DNA from: Methylocystis bryophila
GTDB taxonomy: Bacteria > Pseudomonadota > Alphaproteobacteria > Rhizobiales > Beijerinckiaceae
Assembly (NCBI RefSeq): GCF_027925445.1
Contig: NZ_AP027149.1
Coordinates: forward strand, 4,414,501-4,478,500
Length of the DNA stretch: 64,000 nucleotides
Direction of reading: 5' to 3'
Below, in pieces: positions 9,901 to 19,003 of this stretch (its first letter is position 1; every line of letters starts with the position of its first letter). The translations under genes were made by a program, and so were the position numbers. The notes beneath the pieces were generated by a model. The model made no database searches. It had not been told where the DNA came from and saw only the letters and a program-made list of their open reading frames with translations.

Positions 9901-10258
9901 GCAGGTCGGAGCGCGCCGCGTTCAACGCCGCTTGCACATCGCGCGCCGCGCCGTCGATATCGCGATTTATATCGAACTGTAGCACGATGCGAGCCTGACC
10001 CGGGCTGCTCGTGGAACTCATCTCCGTCACATGGCCGATCCGGCCGAGATAATGCTCGAGCGGGTTGGCGACGCTCTTCGCCACGGTCTCGGCGCTGGCC
10101 CCCGGCAGTAGCGCGGTCACCGCAAGGGTTGGGAAGTCCACCTGCGGCAGCGGAGCGACCGGCAGCTCGAAAAATGCGATGCAGCCCGCCAAAGCGAGTC
10201 CAATGGTGAGAAGCGCCGTTCCCACGGGTCGTGCGACGAAAAAAGCGCAGAAATTCAT
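6959..10258 (-). CDS. RND efflux permease, MdtC-like
   Basis: A 1099-residue inner-membrane RND transporter of the HAE1/MdtC type with 12 expected transmembrane helices. Evident landmarks are the N-terminal FVARPVGTALLTIGLALAG helix, LEHYLGRIGHVTEMSSTS in the porter domain, the proton-relay helix with GFVVDDAIVVLENI, and GIVKKNAILMIDFALEA near the C-terminus. The start at 10258 overlaps the stop of the preceding permease in an ATGA. An Ala/Ser/Arg-rich insertion of about 50 residues lies in the second periplasmic loop around residues 770-830, longer than typical. The two permeases probably form a mixed trimer like MdtB/MdtC. In this cluster the substrate may be methanobactin or a related metabolite, which is inference. 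Confidence 0.85.
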   Translation of the reverse strand: MNFCAFFVARPVGTALLTIGLALAGCIAFFELPVAPLPQVDFPTLAVTALLPGASAETVAKSVANPLEHYLGRIGHVTEMSSTSSPGQARIVLQFDINRDIDGAARDVQAALNAARSDLPSNLPNSPTYRKLNPAEAPVLILVLTSKTLTPDRIYDLASNFLQLGLSQLDGVGQVVVGGSSPPAVRIELNPKALFKYGLGPEDVRATLVAANANGPKGEINNVDQTFEIYTNDQATRANDYLSLIVGYRNGAAIRLSEIAEVEDSVEDLRNECLANGEKAVAVYIYRQPGANVLATVERVKAELPKLAAAMPAEIGITLKSDRSNTIRASLHDTEGTLVVAIFLVTLTVFLFLRDARATLIPAVVTTVSIVATFGAMYLLGFSLNNFSLMALIVATGFVVDDAIVVLENISRHIENGRGRVEASIRGAQEVGFTVLSISLSLIAVFVPILFMGGILGRLFREFAVTLSVAVLVSLLLSLTATPMLCARFLKAESSKPTRPRYDFQAWLLNAYARSLSWSLRHGPVIIVILISTIGLNIWLFSIVPKGFFPQEDTGRLAGAIRADQTVSFQLMRSKLAQFEKIIESDPAVESVSGVAGSAMGQTNSAPVFVDLKPTSQRDVSADEVIARLRGRAAQVPGARLFLRSVQDLFVGARQGDAQYQFTLRGDNVSDLYDFVPRLVAALRGSSILSDVSSDMEDNGLETNVAIDRETASRLGVTTSDIDNTLYDAFGQRQVSVIYGPINQYHVVMEVEPRYWQDPTILDDLYVGAASGPAASNTPFEAKAQSARAPGLTVRRDVGGDAIASPSRARSTAPINASGGSAPTREAVSTRQQIMAPMSSFAHFASGAAPTAIYHQGLFAAITVSFNLNSGRALGEADAEIRRIMAELQAPSTIHGSLEGTAGAFADSLGKEPWLILAALAAVYIVLGVLYESFIHPITILTTLPSAGVGAVLALLLFDLDFSIIALIGVILLIGIVKKNAILMIDFALEAQRSHRLAPGDAIFRASVSRFRPILMTTLVAIFGAVPLALSFGDGGEIRRPLGTSLVGGLIVSQLLTLYTTPVVYLYLESLRSWSGQRWRRFFRRRSSFPSSHPEETVG

Positions 10259-13200
10259 TCCTCGGACTCGCCGGCGGCGAGGGCGGACGCCGCTTTCCAA
10301 CCCGCGAGCCGGGCGCCGAGGCGATCGAAGTAGAGGTAAATGACGGGCGTCGTGAACAGCGTCATCGCTTGGCTGAGAATCAATCCGCCAACGATAGCCG
10401 CGCCCAGCGGTTGCCGGAGCTCTGAGCCAACGCCCGTACCCAGCATCATGGGCAACGCCCCGAAAATCGCGGCCAAGGTGGTCATCAAGATCGGGCGGAG
10501 ACGCAGAAGACAGGCCTGAAAAACCGCCTCCTGCGCGGGAAGCCCGCCAGAGCGCTGCGCGTTGAGCGCGAAATCGACGATCATGATCGCGTTCTTCTTC
10601 ACAATTCCGATGAGCAGGATGATTCCGATGAAACCGATGATGTCGAGTCCCTTCCCAAGCGCGAGCAAAGTAAGCAAGGCGCCGAGACCCGCCGAGGGAA
10701 GCGTGGACAAGATTGTGATCGGATGTATGAAACTCTCGTAGAGCACGCCGAGCACGATATACATCGTGACGATAGCTGCGGCGATCAAGAGAAGCTCTTT
10801 TGACGCCGAGGCGCGGAACGCGGCGACAGCGCCTTGAAAAGACGTGGTGAAGCTGACCGGCAGCCCGATCTCCTTCTCGGCCCGCTCAATCGCTCTCACG
10901 GCCGACGCCAGCGAGGCTCCCGGGGCCACGTCGAAAAATATCGTGGTTGCCGGAAACTGCCCGAGATGCATGATGGACAAGGGGCCATGGCGTTGCACGA
11001 CATGAACGATCTCGGAAAGCGGGACCTGCCCGTTCGACGTCGACACCGACGATGGGAGGTAGAGCGTCGACAGGCTCTCGAGAGCGCTCTGCAAATTTGG
11101 ATCGACCTCTAAGATCACGCGATACTGGTTGGACTGCGTATAGATTGTCGAGACGATGCGTTGACCGAACGCGTCATAGAGCATGTTATCGACTGTCGCA
11201 GGAGCGATGCCGAACCGCGAAGCCGCGGTGCGATCGATAATGAGATCCACGGCCAATCCCGCCTGCTGCAGATCGCTTGCGACATTGCTGAGCTCCGGCG
11301 CTCGTTCGAGCTCTTGCATGAGCCGCGCGGTCCAACCGTTCAACTCTCCAGGATCGGCGGATTGCAAAATGAAGCTATATTGCGCGCGGCTGACGCCGGC
11401 GTCGATGGTCATGTCCTGCACAGGCTGCATGGAAAGCCTGACGCCGGCGACATCTGCCGTGTCCCTCTGCAAACGGCGAACGACGTCGGCGGCGCTCAGA
11501 CGGCGTTCGCTCCAAGATCTTAGATTGATGAGAAAGCGTCCGCTGTTTCGCGTCGCATTGATCCCGTCGACGCCTATGAATGAGCTCAGGCTCTCGACTG
11601 CGGGATCGCTCAGAATGCGGTCCGCAAGCTCGGTTTGAAGACGCGCCATGGCTTCGAGAGAGACGCTCTGCGGGGCCTCGGTGATCGCCTGGATCATCCC
11701 GGTATCTTGGACGGGAAAAAACCCCTTGGGGATCACCACGTAAAGTGCGACCGTGACAGCGAGCGTGATGACGGCTACGGTAAGAGTGTGCGGTTGGCGC
11801 CGAAGCGTGAACTGCAGAGCCTTCCTGTAGCTCACCTTCATTTTGTCGAAGAGGCCGTCGCCCAACTGATCAAGGCGGCTGAACGCCGCGCCGGCTCGGC
11901 GCCACCTTGACCTCGCGCAGAGCATGGGCACAAGGGTCAGCGATACGATCGCCGAAATCACGAGCGCCGCTGCAAGCGTGATGGCGAACTCGTGAAAGAG
12001 GCGGCCCACGACATCGGCCATGAACAGAAGGGGGATGAGGGCGGCGATGAGAGAAATCGTCAGGGTTATGATCGTGAAGCCGATTTCTTGAGACCCTTTC
12101 AGCGCCGCCTGCAGAGGACTGCTGCCGTTTTCTCGATGACGGATGATGTTTTCGGTCATCACGATGGCGTCGTCCACGACAAATCCGGTCGAGATCGTCA
12201 GCGCCATCAGCGACAGATTGTCGAGCCCGAAGCCCAAGAGCGGCATGGCTGCAAAAGTTCCGACGATGGATAGAGGGACCGACATACCGGCAATGATCGT
12301 CGCCGACAGATTGCGCAAAAACAGATAGATGATCAAAACGACGAGAATCACCGCGAGCGCCAGCTCAAATTGGACATTGGCGATCGAGGCGCGAATCGTT
12401 GTCGTGCGATCGCTCAGAATGGCGATATCGATGGCGGCGGGCAGCGTGGATTCGAGCCCCGGGAGTAGAGCTTTGACGCTCTCGGTCACTTCGACGACAT
12501 TCGCTCCCGGTTGGCGGCGAATGTCGAGAATGATGGCGCGCGTTCTGTTGGCCCAGGCGGCGAGCTTCGTGTTTTCGGGTCCGAACTCCACGGTGGCGAC
12601 ATCGGTGAGGCGCACCGGACGGCCCGCGCGATAGGCGATGATCAGACCTTTATAATCTTCGAGGTTGGTGATCTGGTCGTTGGCGTTGATCGTCGAAGCT
12701 TGCGCCGGGCCGTCGAAGCTGCCTTTCGGCGCATTGACATTGGCGTTGCCGATGATCGCGCGAAGATCATCGATGCCGAGGCGGTGCGCCGCCAAGGACC
12801 GAGGGTCGAAGCGGATGCGCACCGCTCGCCTGTTGCCCCCATTGACGCTGACCAATCCGACGCCCGGCAGCTGAGATATTTTCTGTGCGAGCCGCGTTTC
12901 GGCGATCTCCTCGACTTCGGTCAGAGCCAAGGTGGACGAGGTGATCGCAAGAGTCATGATCGGCGCGTCGGCCGGATTGATCTTCGCGTAGGTGGGAGGG
13001 CTCGGCAGGTCAGGCGGAAGCAGATTGCTCGCCGCATTGATCGCGGCCTGAACCTCCTGCTCGGCGACGTCCAGGCTGAGGTTCAAGCCGAACTGCAGGG
13101 TGATGACCGAGGCCCCGGCGGAACTCGTCGACGCCATCTGGATCAGTCCCGGCATCTGACCCAGCTGGCGCTCTAGGGGCGTCGTCACTGTCGACGTCAT

Positions 13201-13437
13201 CATTTCCGGACTGGCGCCGGGCAGAAAGGCTTGCACTTGGATGGTCGGGTAATCGACGTTAGGGAGCGCGGACAAGGGCAGAAAGCTGTAGGCTGCGCAT
13301 CCGGCAATCAAAAAGACCGCCATCAAGAGCCATGTGGCCACTGGGCGGAAAATGAACGGTCGCGATGGGTTTAGCCCTGCGTCCCGGGGGGCGCGAAGCT
13401 GTGCTCTTGCTTCATCGCTTGCGCTTCTTGTGCTCAT
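10255..13437 (-). CDS. RND efflux permease, MdtB-like
   Basis: A 1060-residue RND permease paralogous to its downstream neighbour. It has the N-terminal helix FIFRPVATWLLMAVFLIAGC, the proton-relay motif GFVVDDAIVMTENIIRH, and GIVKKNAIMIVDFALNAQ near the end. Two large periplasmic loops give the porter and docking domains. It lies between the adaptor gene and the second permease, the same order as mdtA-mdtB-mdtC. Drug, bile-salt or metal-chelator export is typical of the family; within an mbn cluster, export of the mature peptide or of toxic intermediates is a reasonable but untested idea. Confidence 0.85.
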   Translation of the reverse strand: MSTRSASDEARAQLRAPRDAGLNPSRPFIFRPVATWLLMAVFLIAGCAAYSFLPLSALPNVDYPTIQVQAFLPGASPEMMTSTVTTPLERQLGQMPGLIQMASTSSAGASVITLQFGLNLSLDVAEQEVQAAINAASNLLPPDLPSPPTYAKINPADAPIMTLAITSSTLALTEVEEIAETRLAQKISQLPGVGLVSVNGGNRRAVRIRFDPRSLAAHRLGIDDLRAIIGNANVNAPKGSFDGPAQASTINANDQITNLEDYKGLIIAYRAGRPVRLTDVATVEFGPENTKLAAWANRTRAIILDIRRQPGANVVEVTESVKALLPGLESTLPAAIDIAILSDRTTTIRASIANVQFELALAVILVVLIIYLFLRNLSATIIAGMSVPLSIVGTFAAMPLLGFGLDNLSLMALTISTGFVVDDAIVMTENIIRHRENGSSPLQAALKGSQEIGFTIITLTISLIAALIPLLFMADVVGRLFHEFAITLAAALVISAIVSLTLVPMLCARSRWRRAGAAFSRLDQLGDGLFDKMKVSYRKALQFTLRRQPHTLTVAVITLAVTVALYVVIPKGFFPVQDTGMIQAITEAPQSVSLEAMARLQTELADRILSDPAVESLSSFIGVDGINATRNSGRFLINLRSWSERRLSAADVVRRLQRDTADVAGVRLSMQPVQDMTIDAGVSRAQYSFILQSADPGELNGWTARLMQELERAPELSNVASDLQQAGLAVDLIIDRTAASRFGIAPATVDNMLYDAFGQRIVSTIYTQSNQYRVILEVDPNLQSALESLSTLYLPSSVSTSNGQVPLSEIVHVVQRHGPLSIMHLGQFPATTIFFDVAPGASLASAVRAIERAEKEIGLPVSFTTSFQGAVAAFRASASKELLLIAAAIVTMYIVLGVLYESFIHPITILSTLPSAGLGALLTLLALGKGLDIIGFIGIILLIGIVKKNAIMIVDFALNAQRSGGLPAQEAVFQACLLRLRPILMTTLAAIFGALPMMLGTGVGSELRQPLGAAIVGGLILSQAMTLFTTPVIYLYFDRLGARLAGWKAASALAAGESEE

Positions 13438-13504
13438 GGCTCCCGCGGATCTCCCTCGAGGGTGATGGGAGGACGTTTGTCTTCAACTCGGGCCTTAGGT
13501 TGAT

Positions 13505-14731
13505 TCAGCGGCCTGGGGGGCCGCCTGGCCGGGCGGCCGCCGCGGGAAGGGTTACGCTCGCACCGTCACGCAGTCTGGTTGCGCCTTCGGTCACGACCCG
13601 ATCTCCACTTTGCAACCCCGTCTCCACGATGACGCGATCATGAGCCGAAGCGCCGAGCTTCACCGGGCGCGACGCAACCGTGTTGTCGGGCTTGATCAGA
13701 TAGACGAGGGAACCCTCCGGGCCTCGCTGCATAGCGGCGAGAGGCGCCGTCACCGCGTCGTGCAACATTTCGACGTATAGCTCGACGTTGACGAACTGGC
13801 TGGGAAACAGCCTCTCGTCTTCATTCGCGAATTCGGCGCGTAACTTGACTGTGCCCGTGGCGGGATCGATCTGATTATCAATCGCCTTCAGCTCGCCCAA
13901 AGCGAGCTTGGTCGAGGACGCGTTATCAAAGGCCGCGACGGGGAGCTTCGCCCCGGATCGGAAGCGTCGCAACACCGGCTGCAAGCGGCTCTCAGGAAGC
14001 GTGAAAATCACTGTGATGGGCTTCAGGCGCGTGACCACGACAATGCCGTTTGGGTCGTTTGGCGTGACGAAATTTCCCTGATCGACCTGGCGGAGGCCCG
14101 TGCGTCCATCGATCAGCGACACGATATTGCAGTAGCCGAGATTGAGGCGCGCCGTATCGACCATCGCCTGGTCGATTTCGACCGTCGCCCTGGTTTGGGC
14201 GATGAGCGCCTCTTGGGAATCGACCTGCTGGGCGGAAACTGCGTCCTGAACCTTGCTGCGCAATGTCCGATACCGCTCGAGATCGCGTTGCGCATTGTGC
14301 AAAGTGGCGAGGTCGCGACGCAACTGCCCTTCGTTTTGTTTAAGCGTCAGCTCATAGGTGCGAGAATCGACCTTAGCGAGAATGTCGCCGGCCTTGACGG
14401 CCTGGCCTTCGACGAAATTCACCTCCACCAATTGTCCAGAGATTTGCGACTTCACGACCGAGGTGGCGGAAGGCGTGACGGTGCCGAGCCCCGTCAATAT
14501 GACCGGGAAATCCCCCGCATGAACCTCTTCATAGGCAACGGGGGTCGCCGGCCCGCGCCCGACCGGGTGAGCGCCGGCAGTCGACCCTGGCGCATTTTTG
14601 GAGGACGCATAATAGCGCCAGAGCCCGCCGCCTACCAGAATAGCGATCAGAGCGAACGCCAGAGGCCAACGGTACGAGCTCCAGCGAAGCGGAGCCGGAT
14701 GGATGGTTTCTATGTTGCTTTCTCGGTTCAT
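13505..14731 (-). CDS. RND membrane fusion adaptor, MdtA-like
   Basis: A 408-residue periplasmic adaptor (HlyD/MdtA family). One N-terminal transmembrane helix (about 23-41) is followed by the barrel-sandwich/lipoyl halves (SQISGQLVEVNFVEGQAVKAG), an alpha-helical hairpin (about 130-200, rich in charged and Gln residues), a beta-barrel (DPATGTVKLRAEF) and a membrane-proximal domain. It would bridge the RND permeases to an outer-membrane channel, for which the lipoprotein at 30300-31832 is the only candidate in the window. The start overlaps the methyltransferase stop by ATGA, tying the pump to the methanobactin genes. Confidence 0.85.
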   Translation of the reverse strand: MNRESNIETIHPAPLRWSSYRWPLAFALIAILVGGGLWRYYASSKNAPGSTAGAHPVGRGPATPVAYEEVHAGDFPVILTGLGTVTPSATSVVKSQISGQLVEVNFVEGQAVKAGDILAKVDSRTYELTLKQNEGQLRRDLATLHNAQRDLERYRTLRSKVQDAVSAQQVDSQEALIAQTRATVEIDQAMVDTARLNLGYCNIVSLIDGRTGLRQVDQGNFVTPNDPNGIVVVTRLKPITVIFTLPESRLQPVLRRFRSGAKLPVAAFDNASSTKLALGELKAIDNQIDPATGTVKLRAEFANEDERLFPSQFVNVELYVEMLHDAVTAPLAAMQRGPEGSLVYLIKPDNTVASRPVKLGASAHDRVIVETGLQSGDRVVTEGATRLRDGASVTLPAAAARPGGPPGR

Positions 14732-15345
14732 CCGCGACGTCCGCGAGCCGCCACAGTTACGGCGCCGGCGCAGAGGGACTTCCGCAACAAAACCACATGG
14801 CTTCCGTCGATGCTTGGGCCCGACGTCATGACCATCAGACCGGAGCCGACGGCCGCGGCGGTCAATCCTTGAAAAGATTCGATCGCCACATGACCGTCCG
14901 GCTCGACGAGCAGCAACAAAGCCTCCGGCTTTAAGGCTTGGACGATTTCGCCGAAGAAGCGCTCGGGGTCCGCCACTTCATGGGCAACTGCGAACAAGAA
15001 AGCGAAATCGATCGCGCCAGCCAAATCGTCAATACCGAGCGAAAAGCGCGAGGCTTGCCTGGCGTCGATACGATCGCCGAGCTTTGCGCGCTGGGCTCGT
15101 CGCTTCAGGCCTTCGACTGACGCCGTTTGCAGCTCGGAGGTGAACACTCTTCCCTTGGGTCCGACGAGCCGCGCCAGCTCCAGCGTGAAGAACCCACGTC
15201 CGGGACCAGGCTCCAGGACCAGCATTCCCTCATTGACGAAAGGCGAGAGAATCTCATGCGGATCATGGACGAGGCGACGCAAAGGGCTCGTCAACAGGAA
15301 TCCGGCCCACCACGGACTGGGGCCATGCTCTATCGCTTGGCGCAT
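14728..15345 (-). CDS. SAM-dependent methyltransferase in mbn operon
   Basis: A 205-residue class I methyltransferase. The SAM-binding motif I is VLEPGPGRGFFTLELARLVG (about 43-62). A downstream acidic residue follows in the TSELQ strand, and a motif IV-like segment is FAFLFAVAHEVADPERFF. The start has GAGGGAG upstream and lies 27 bases after mbnF; the stop overlaps the RND adaptor start. I do not recognise a closer family than small UbiE-like methyltransferases. It is absent from the methanobactin operons I can recall, so it may be an additional tailoring enzyme acting on the peptide, or a self-protection enzyme. Both are inference from position. Confidence 0.75.
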   Translation of the reverse strand: MRQAIEHGPSPWWAGFLLTSPLRRLVHDPHEILSPFVNEGMLVLEPGPGRGFFTLELARLVGPKGRVFTSELQTASVEGLKRRAQRAKLGDRIDARQASRFSLGIDDLAGAIDFAFLFAVAHEVADPERFFGEIVQALKPEALLLLVEPDGHVAIESFQGLTAAAVGSGLMVMTSGPSIDGSHVVLLRKSLCAGAVTVAARGRRG

Positions 15346-15372
15346 TGGTCACTCCCTCGCTTCACGTCGACA

Positions 15373-17100
15373 TCAAGCTCGCCGAGACTCTTCTGGTCGA
15401 TCGGACCTGGCGCAGATTTGATCCAACGCGCTGGCTAATCGATCGTCGGCGCCCTGGAGCCCGTCCCCGCGCCAGGCGACGAAGCCGTCGGGTCTGATAA
15501 GAAGCGCTGCGTCATCGTCGAGCCGCAGAGTTCGATGGAGATCTTCAGTCGATTGGAGATCGGCGTCTATCCGGTAAGACTTTAGCGGGAAGCCCGTCAG
15601 CACGGCGAAGCGCGCCGCGGCCTTCATCCAATGCGCGGCGTTTTTCCCGGCGATCAGGACAAAGCCTCCGGCCGACAAATCGTGGAGCGAGAGCTGCTTT
15701 CCCTGGACATTCATGAGAGCGTGCGGAATCCGGAAGCCCGGCGAGACGGAAGGGGCGTATGGATCCTCGCTCGATGAACCGTCGTCGTCGGGGCCTGGAA
15801 CGATGGCTCGCGAACGGTAGCGATAACCAAACACGACGTTGAGATAATCGGCTTCGGCGCTCCGAATTCGGATATCTTCGCGATCCGGGCGCATCCGCTC
15901 GACGTAATTGGCGATGCCGCGCGCGTTAGCGAGATGAGCGACCGGCCGGCGCTCCGCCTCATAAGTCGTCAGCAGGTCGGCTCCGGCATATCCCTTGATC
16001 ACGAAAGCGAGCTTCCACGCGAGATCGGCTGCGTCCTGAATGCCGCCCTGCCCGCCTAAGCCGCCGACCGGCGGCGTCAGATGGGCCGCGTCGCCCACGA
16101 GGAAAACGCGTCCCCGGGAAAACTGCTTCGCGACAGAAGCCGACATTTGCCACGGCAGCACGTCATGCACCTTCACTTCGAGCTCGGACGTTCCCAGCGC
16201 CTTTCGCACCAGATCGGCACAATGCATCCGGCCGAAGTCTCGGGGAGTTTTCGTCGCCGGATCGTACTCGACGTTGAGTTGTCCGAAACGCGGGTCATCG
16301 CAGCTGACGAAGGCGCCGGTGAATTCCGAATTGCGCAGATAATATAGATGCGCGCCCGCTCCATTCAGCACCGAGGGAAGATCCGCCTCAAAGAGCATCG
16401 ATACGGCGTGTGTCAGCACGCCCGGACCTTCCATCTCCACCCCGAGTTCTTTTCGAACCGAGCTGCCTGCGCCATCTCCCGCGAGAAGATAATCGCAGAT
16501 GACGTCGACGCGTTCTCCCGTCTTCTCTTCTCGCAGCTCTGCCATGACGCAGTCCGCGCCTTGCTCAAATCCCACCAGGCTCGTCGAAAATCGCACATCC
16601 GCGCCATGCGCGCGGGCGTAACGCAACAGGACAGGCTCCACGCGGTCCTGTCCTGCGCTGCAAAGACGCGCAGGCGACAGGCTGCTCGAGGCGTCGTTCA
16701 TCGCTTTCGTATTGATGACGCTTATCGGCGTTCCGGTGACGGTCTGCGAGACAGCGATCGTCCAATCGTTGGGGCCGCTTCTCGAGGCGGCGAAGAGTTC
16801 CGCCTCCAATCCCTTGACGGAACGCAGAAGCTCCATGCTGCGCCGATTCAAGCCATGCGCGCGCGGATGGGTTGAAAGAGAGTCCCGGCGCTCCACCAGC
16901 AGACAGGGAACGCCAAGCCATCCTAGGAACAAGGCGGAGGTCAGACCGGCGAATCCCGCGCCAATGACGAGAACGGGAACATGAATTCTCTGCGCCACGC
17001 GCCCCACCCTTTTGTCCTGGGCAAGCGATCGTCGGCTCAACGACGAATCCTTGCTCAGCATGCTATGTTCAAGCAGGTTGATTGGGTCACCCGTTTCCAC
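15373..17100 (-). CDS. mbnF: FAD-dependent monooxygenase MbnF
   Basis: A 575-residue class A flavoprotein monooxygenase (PheA/TfdB/UbiH fold). The FAD dinucleotide motif VLVIGAGFAGLTSALFLGWLG lies at about 43-63, the DG motif in DYLLAGDGAGSSVRKELG and the GD motif in VFLVGDAAHLTPPVGGLGGQ. A thioredoxin-like C-terminal domain follows. In group II methanobactin clusters MbnF is proposed to oxidise the first oxazolone ring to a pyrazinedione. The longest frame begins with a GTG at 17100, 14 bases after mbnM; an ATG at 17061 is the alternative. Position right after mbnM supports the assignment. Confidence 0.8.
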   Translation of the reverse strand: METGDPINLLEHSMLSKDSSLSRRSLAQDKRVGRVAQRIHVPVLVIGAGFAGLTSALFLGWLGVPCLLVERRDSLSTHPRAHGLNRRSMELLRSVKGLEAELFAASRSGPNDWTIAVSQTVTGTPISVINTKAMNDASSSLSPARLCSAGQDRVEPVLLRYARAHGADVRFSTSLVGFEQGADCVMAELREEKTGERVDVICDYLLAGDGAGSSVRKELGVEMEGPGVLTHAVSMLFEADLPSVLNGAGAHLYYLRNSEFTGAFVSCDDPRFGQLNVEYDPATKTPRDFGRMHCADLVRKALGTSELEVKVHDVLPWQMSASVAKQFSRGRVFLVGDAAHLTPPVGGLGGQGGIQDAADLAWKLAFVIKGYAGADLLTTYEAERRPVAHLANARGIANYVERMRPDREDIRIRSAEADYLNVVFGYRYRSRAIVPGPDDDGSSSEDPYAPSVSPGFRIPHALMNVQGKQLSLHDLSAGGFVLIAGKNAAHWMKAAARFAVLTGFPLKSYRIDADLQSTEDLHRTLRLDDDAALLIRPDGFVAWRGDGLQGADDRLASALDQICARSDRPEESRRA

Positions 17101-17114
17101 TCTCGAAACCCTGC

Positions 17115-18404
17115 TCAGGACAGCTGGAAGCCGCTAGCAAGGCTGGCGCCCTTCTCCTCATGAAGAGATTGGCGGCGCCAAAGCCAAAGCACGCAGGCGA
17201 CTTCAGGCGCGAGCAACGACAAGCACGCGACCGCCGGCTGATCGAAGAAAAGACCCAGCGCAATAAGCGGTAGGGCGAAGAGCCAGGGCGCCGCGCTGTC
17301 GGCCGTGGCGACCACCCCGATACGGCCGTGCGAGAGCAGCGCGCCGCGCAGAAGCGCTCCCGCATATCGTAACGGCAAGGACAGCGCCAAAGCGACCGCG
17401 AAGCTCGACCACCAGGGTCCGAGATTTCCGTAAAGCGCGGCGCCGAGAGCGTCTCTTCCGAGCGCCAACGCGCCGGCGATGACAAACAGCAGAGGCGCTC
17501 CCCCCAATAGCAAGGTCGATATGAGGCGTTTGACTTCGGCAGGAGCGCACCCGCAAAAGCGCATGGCGAAGAAACGAGTCGCCGCCAACAGCGGCGCCAG
17601 AACGAGCACAATCAGGCCTTGCACAGCCGCGTAGGCGTCCAAGCGCTGCATTCCGGCCGGAGCGGCTTGGGAGAGCGCGAAAAGCGCAAATGAGGCGAAT
17701 ACGGCGAGTTGCGGCGCCAGCCCGCGCGTCGACTCGATGATGCAGTCCCGCATGAAGGACGCGCGGAAGCCCGCGGGCGGGCTCTCTCCTTCCGCCACGA
17801 CGATCCGCCTGATCACGATCACGGCCCAAAGGGCCGACAGGATCTCGACTGTGACGCTCGCGATAAAACATCCCACGAAGCCGAACGACGCGATAAGGTG
17901 AAGATTGAGCGCGGCCTTTACGGCGGTTTCACAAATCTGCCAGCCCAGAACGAGGCCGCCTCGCCCGAGCGAATGGAGGGCGAAAATGGTCGCGCTCTCG
18001 ACCATCCGCACCGGCGCGGCCGAGAGGTAAATGAAAATAGCAGAATGCGCGAATTCGGCCGCCGGATCCTTGTGGGCCAAGAGATCAATCAAGACGGGAT
18101 AGGCGAGCGCTCCGATCGACGCGGCCGCAAGTCCGAGCAGCGCTGCGCAAATCCATATCTCCTGCAACAGCTTCCGGTGCGCCCGAGCCGGCTGCGCGCG
18201 CGAGAGGACGATCAACGACATCGAGCCGACGGCAACGGTCAGCGCGGCGTCGAGCACGGCGACGCGCGAGATGAGAGCGTATCCCGCCAGCGCTCCCGCG
18301 CCAAGCCTCGCGACCATCGCCAAATCCAGCTGCACCACGACAGCGCGCAGGCAAAAGCTTGCCAACATCGGCGGAAAGCCGCGCCAGAAGGATAGCTCGA
18401 TCAT
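17115..18404 (-). CDS. mbnM: MATE-family exporter MbnM
   Basis: A 429-residue polytopic membrane protein with about 12 hydrophobic segments, of the MATE (multidrug and toxin extrusion) family. Examples of helices are ALAGYALISRVAVLDAAL, ICAALLGLAAASIGALAYPV and GGLVLGWQICETAVKAALN. MbnM is the proposed inner-membrane exporter of methanobactin. It lies 11 bases after mbnC and before mbnF, the usual neighbourhood. It coexists here with an RND pump in the same gene string, so two routes of export may be present. The start ATG at 18404 follows the mbnC stop closely. Confidence 0.85.
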   Translation of the reverse strand: MIELSFWRGFPPMLASFCLRAVVVQLDLAMVARLGAGALAGYALISRVAVLDAALTVAVGSMSLIVLSRAQPARAHRKLLQEIWICAALLGLAAASIGALAYPVLIDLLAHKDPAAEFAHSAIFIYLSAAPVRMVESATIFALHSLGRGGLVLGWQICETAVKAALNLHLIASFGFVGCFIASVTVEILSALWAVIVIRRIVVAEGESPPAGFRASFMRDCIIESTRGLAPQLAVFASFALFALSQAAPAGMQRLDAYAAVQGLIVLVLAPLLAATRFFAMRFCGCAPAEVKRLISTLLLGGAPLLFVIAGALALGRDALGAALYGNLGPWWSSFAVALALSLPLRYAGALLRGALLSHGRIGVVATADSAAPWLFALPLIALGLFFDQPAVACLSLLAPEVACVLWLWRRQSLHEEKGASLASGFQLS

Positions 18405-18415
18405 CTATCGATCGC

Positions 18416-19003
18416 TCATCTGGAGAGACCTTCCCATCCTGGGAACGTCTTGAGCTCGAAATCCGGCGCGAAAAAGCAGCCGAACAACTCCGTTGGCGCC
18501 GGAATGTCTTCGATTTCCAACAACTCGACCTGACGCCCTGTATTGACCGTGCGAACTTTCCAGCCCGCCACAAGGTTCGGCGTGTCGCGACAGCCGATGA
18601 CGACACCGCAATTTCGTCCCTTGTCGTAGATTGCCCATCCCGCCGCGGCCGCACCCATGATCTCGAGAAGGATTTCTTCGTTCAGCCTGTTCTTGAATTC
18701 GGATTGGAGCAGCCAGTGGTAGACCCAGAGATACCAAGTCCAACCCAGCGTAAGCCCGCATTCGTCGGCCCAGGCCATAAAGGGCCAGAAGATCGCCGCT
18801 CCGTCGGGAGGACTCATTTCGAGCAGCCGGGGACAGATGTCGAACAGATGATGCCAATAAACGCGTGTGCTCGCGTCTATACGCACGAAGGCGCGGGACT
18901 CGGGCGGATAGTCGAAGATGCGGGCCGGGCGCGACAACGCGCCGAGCAAGTCGCTATCCTTGAACGAGTCGTTCTTTTCAAGCTGTTGCGATGGCGAGTT
19001 CAC
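18416..19003 (-). CDS. mbnC: Methanobactin biosynthesis protein MbnC
   Basis: A 195-residue protein matching the MbnC family, which has no homologues outside methanobactin-type clusters. MbnC joins MbnB in an iron-dependent heterodimer that converts peptide cysteines to an oxazolone plus thioamide. Recognisable parts are IDASTRVYWHHLFDICPRLL (about 43-62) and WTWYLWVYHWLLQSEF. The gene overlaps the end of mbnB by 26 bases, consistent with coupled, balanced synthesis of the two subunits. The assignment rests mainly on context with mbnA and mbnB plus the aromatic-rich sequence. Confidence 0.85.
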   Translation of the reverse strand: MNSPSQQLEKNDSFKDSDLLGALSRPARIFDYPPESRAFVRIDASTRVYWHHLFDICPRLLEMSPPDGAAIFWPFMAWADECGLTLGWTWYLWVYHWLLQSEFKNRLNEEILLEIMGAAAAGWAIYDKGRNCGVVIGCRDTPNLVAGWKVRTVNTGRQVELLEIEDIPAPTELFGCFFAPDFELKTFPGWEGLSR

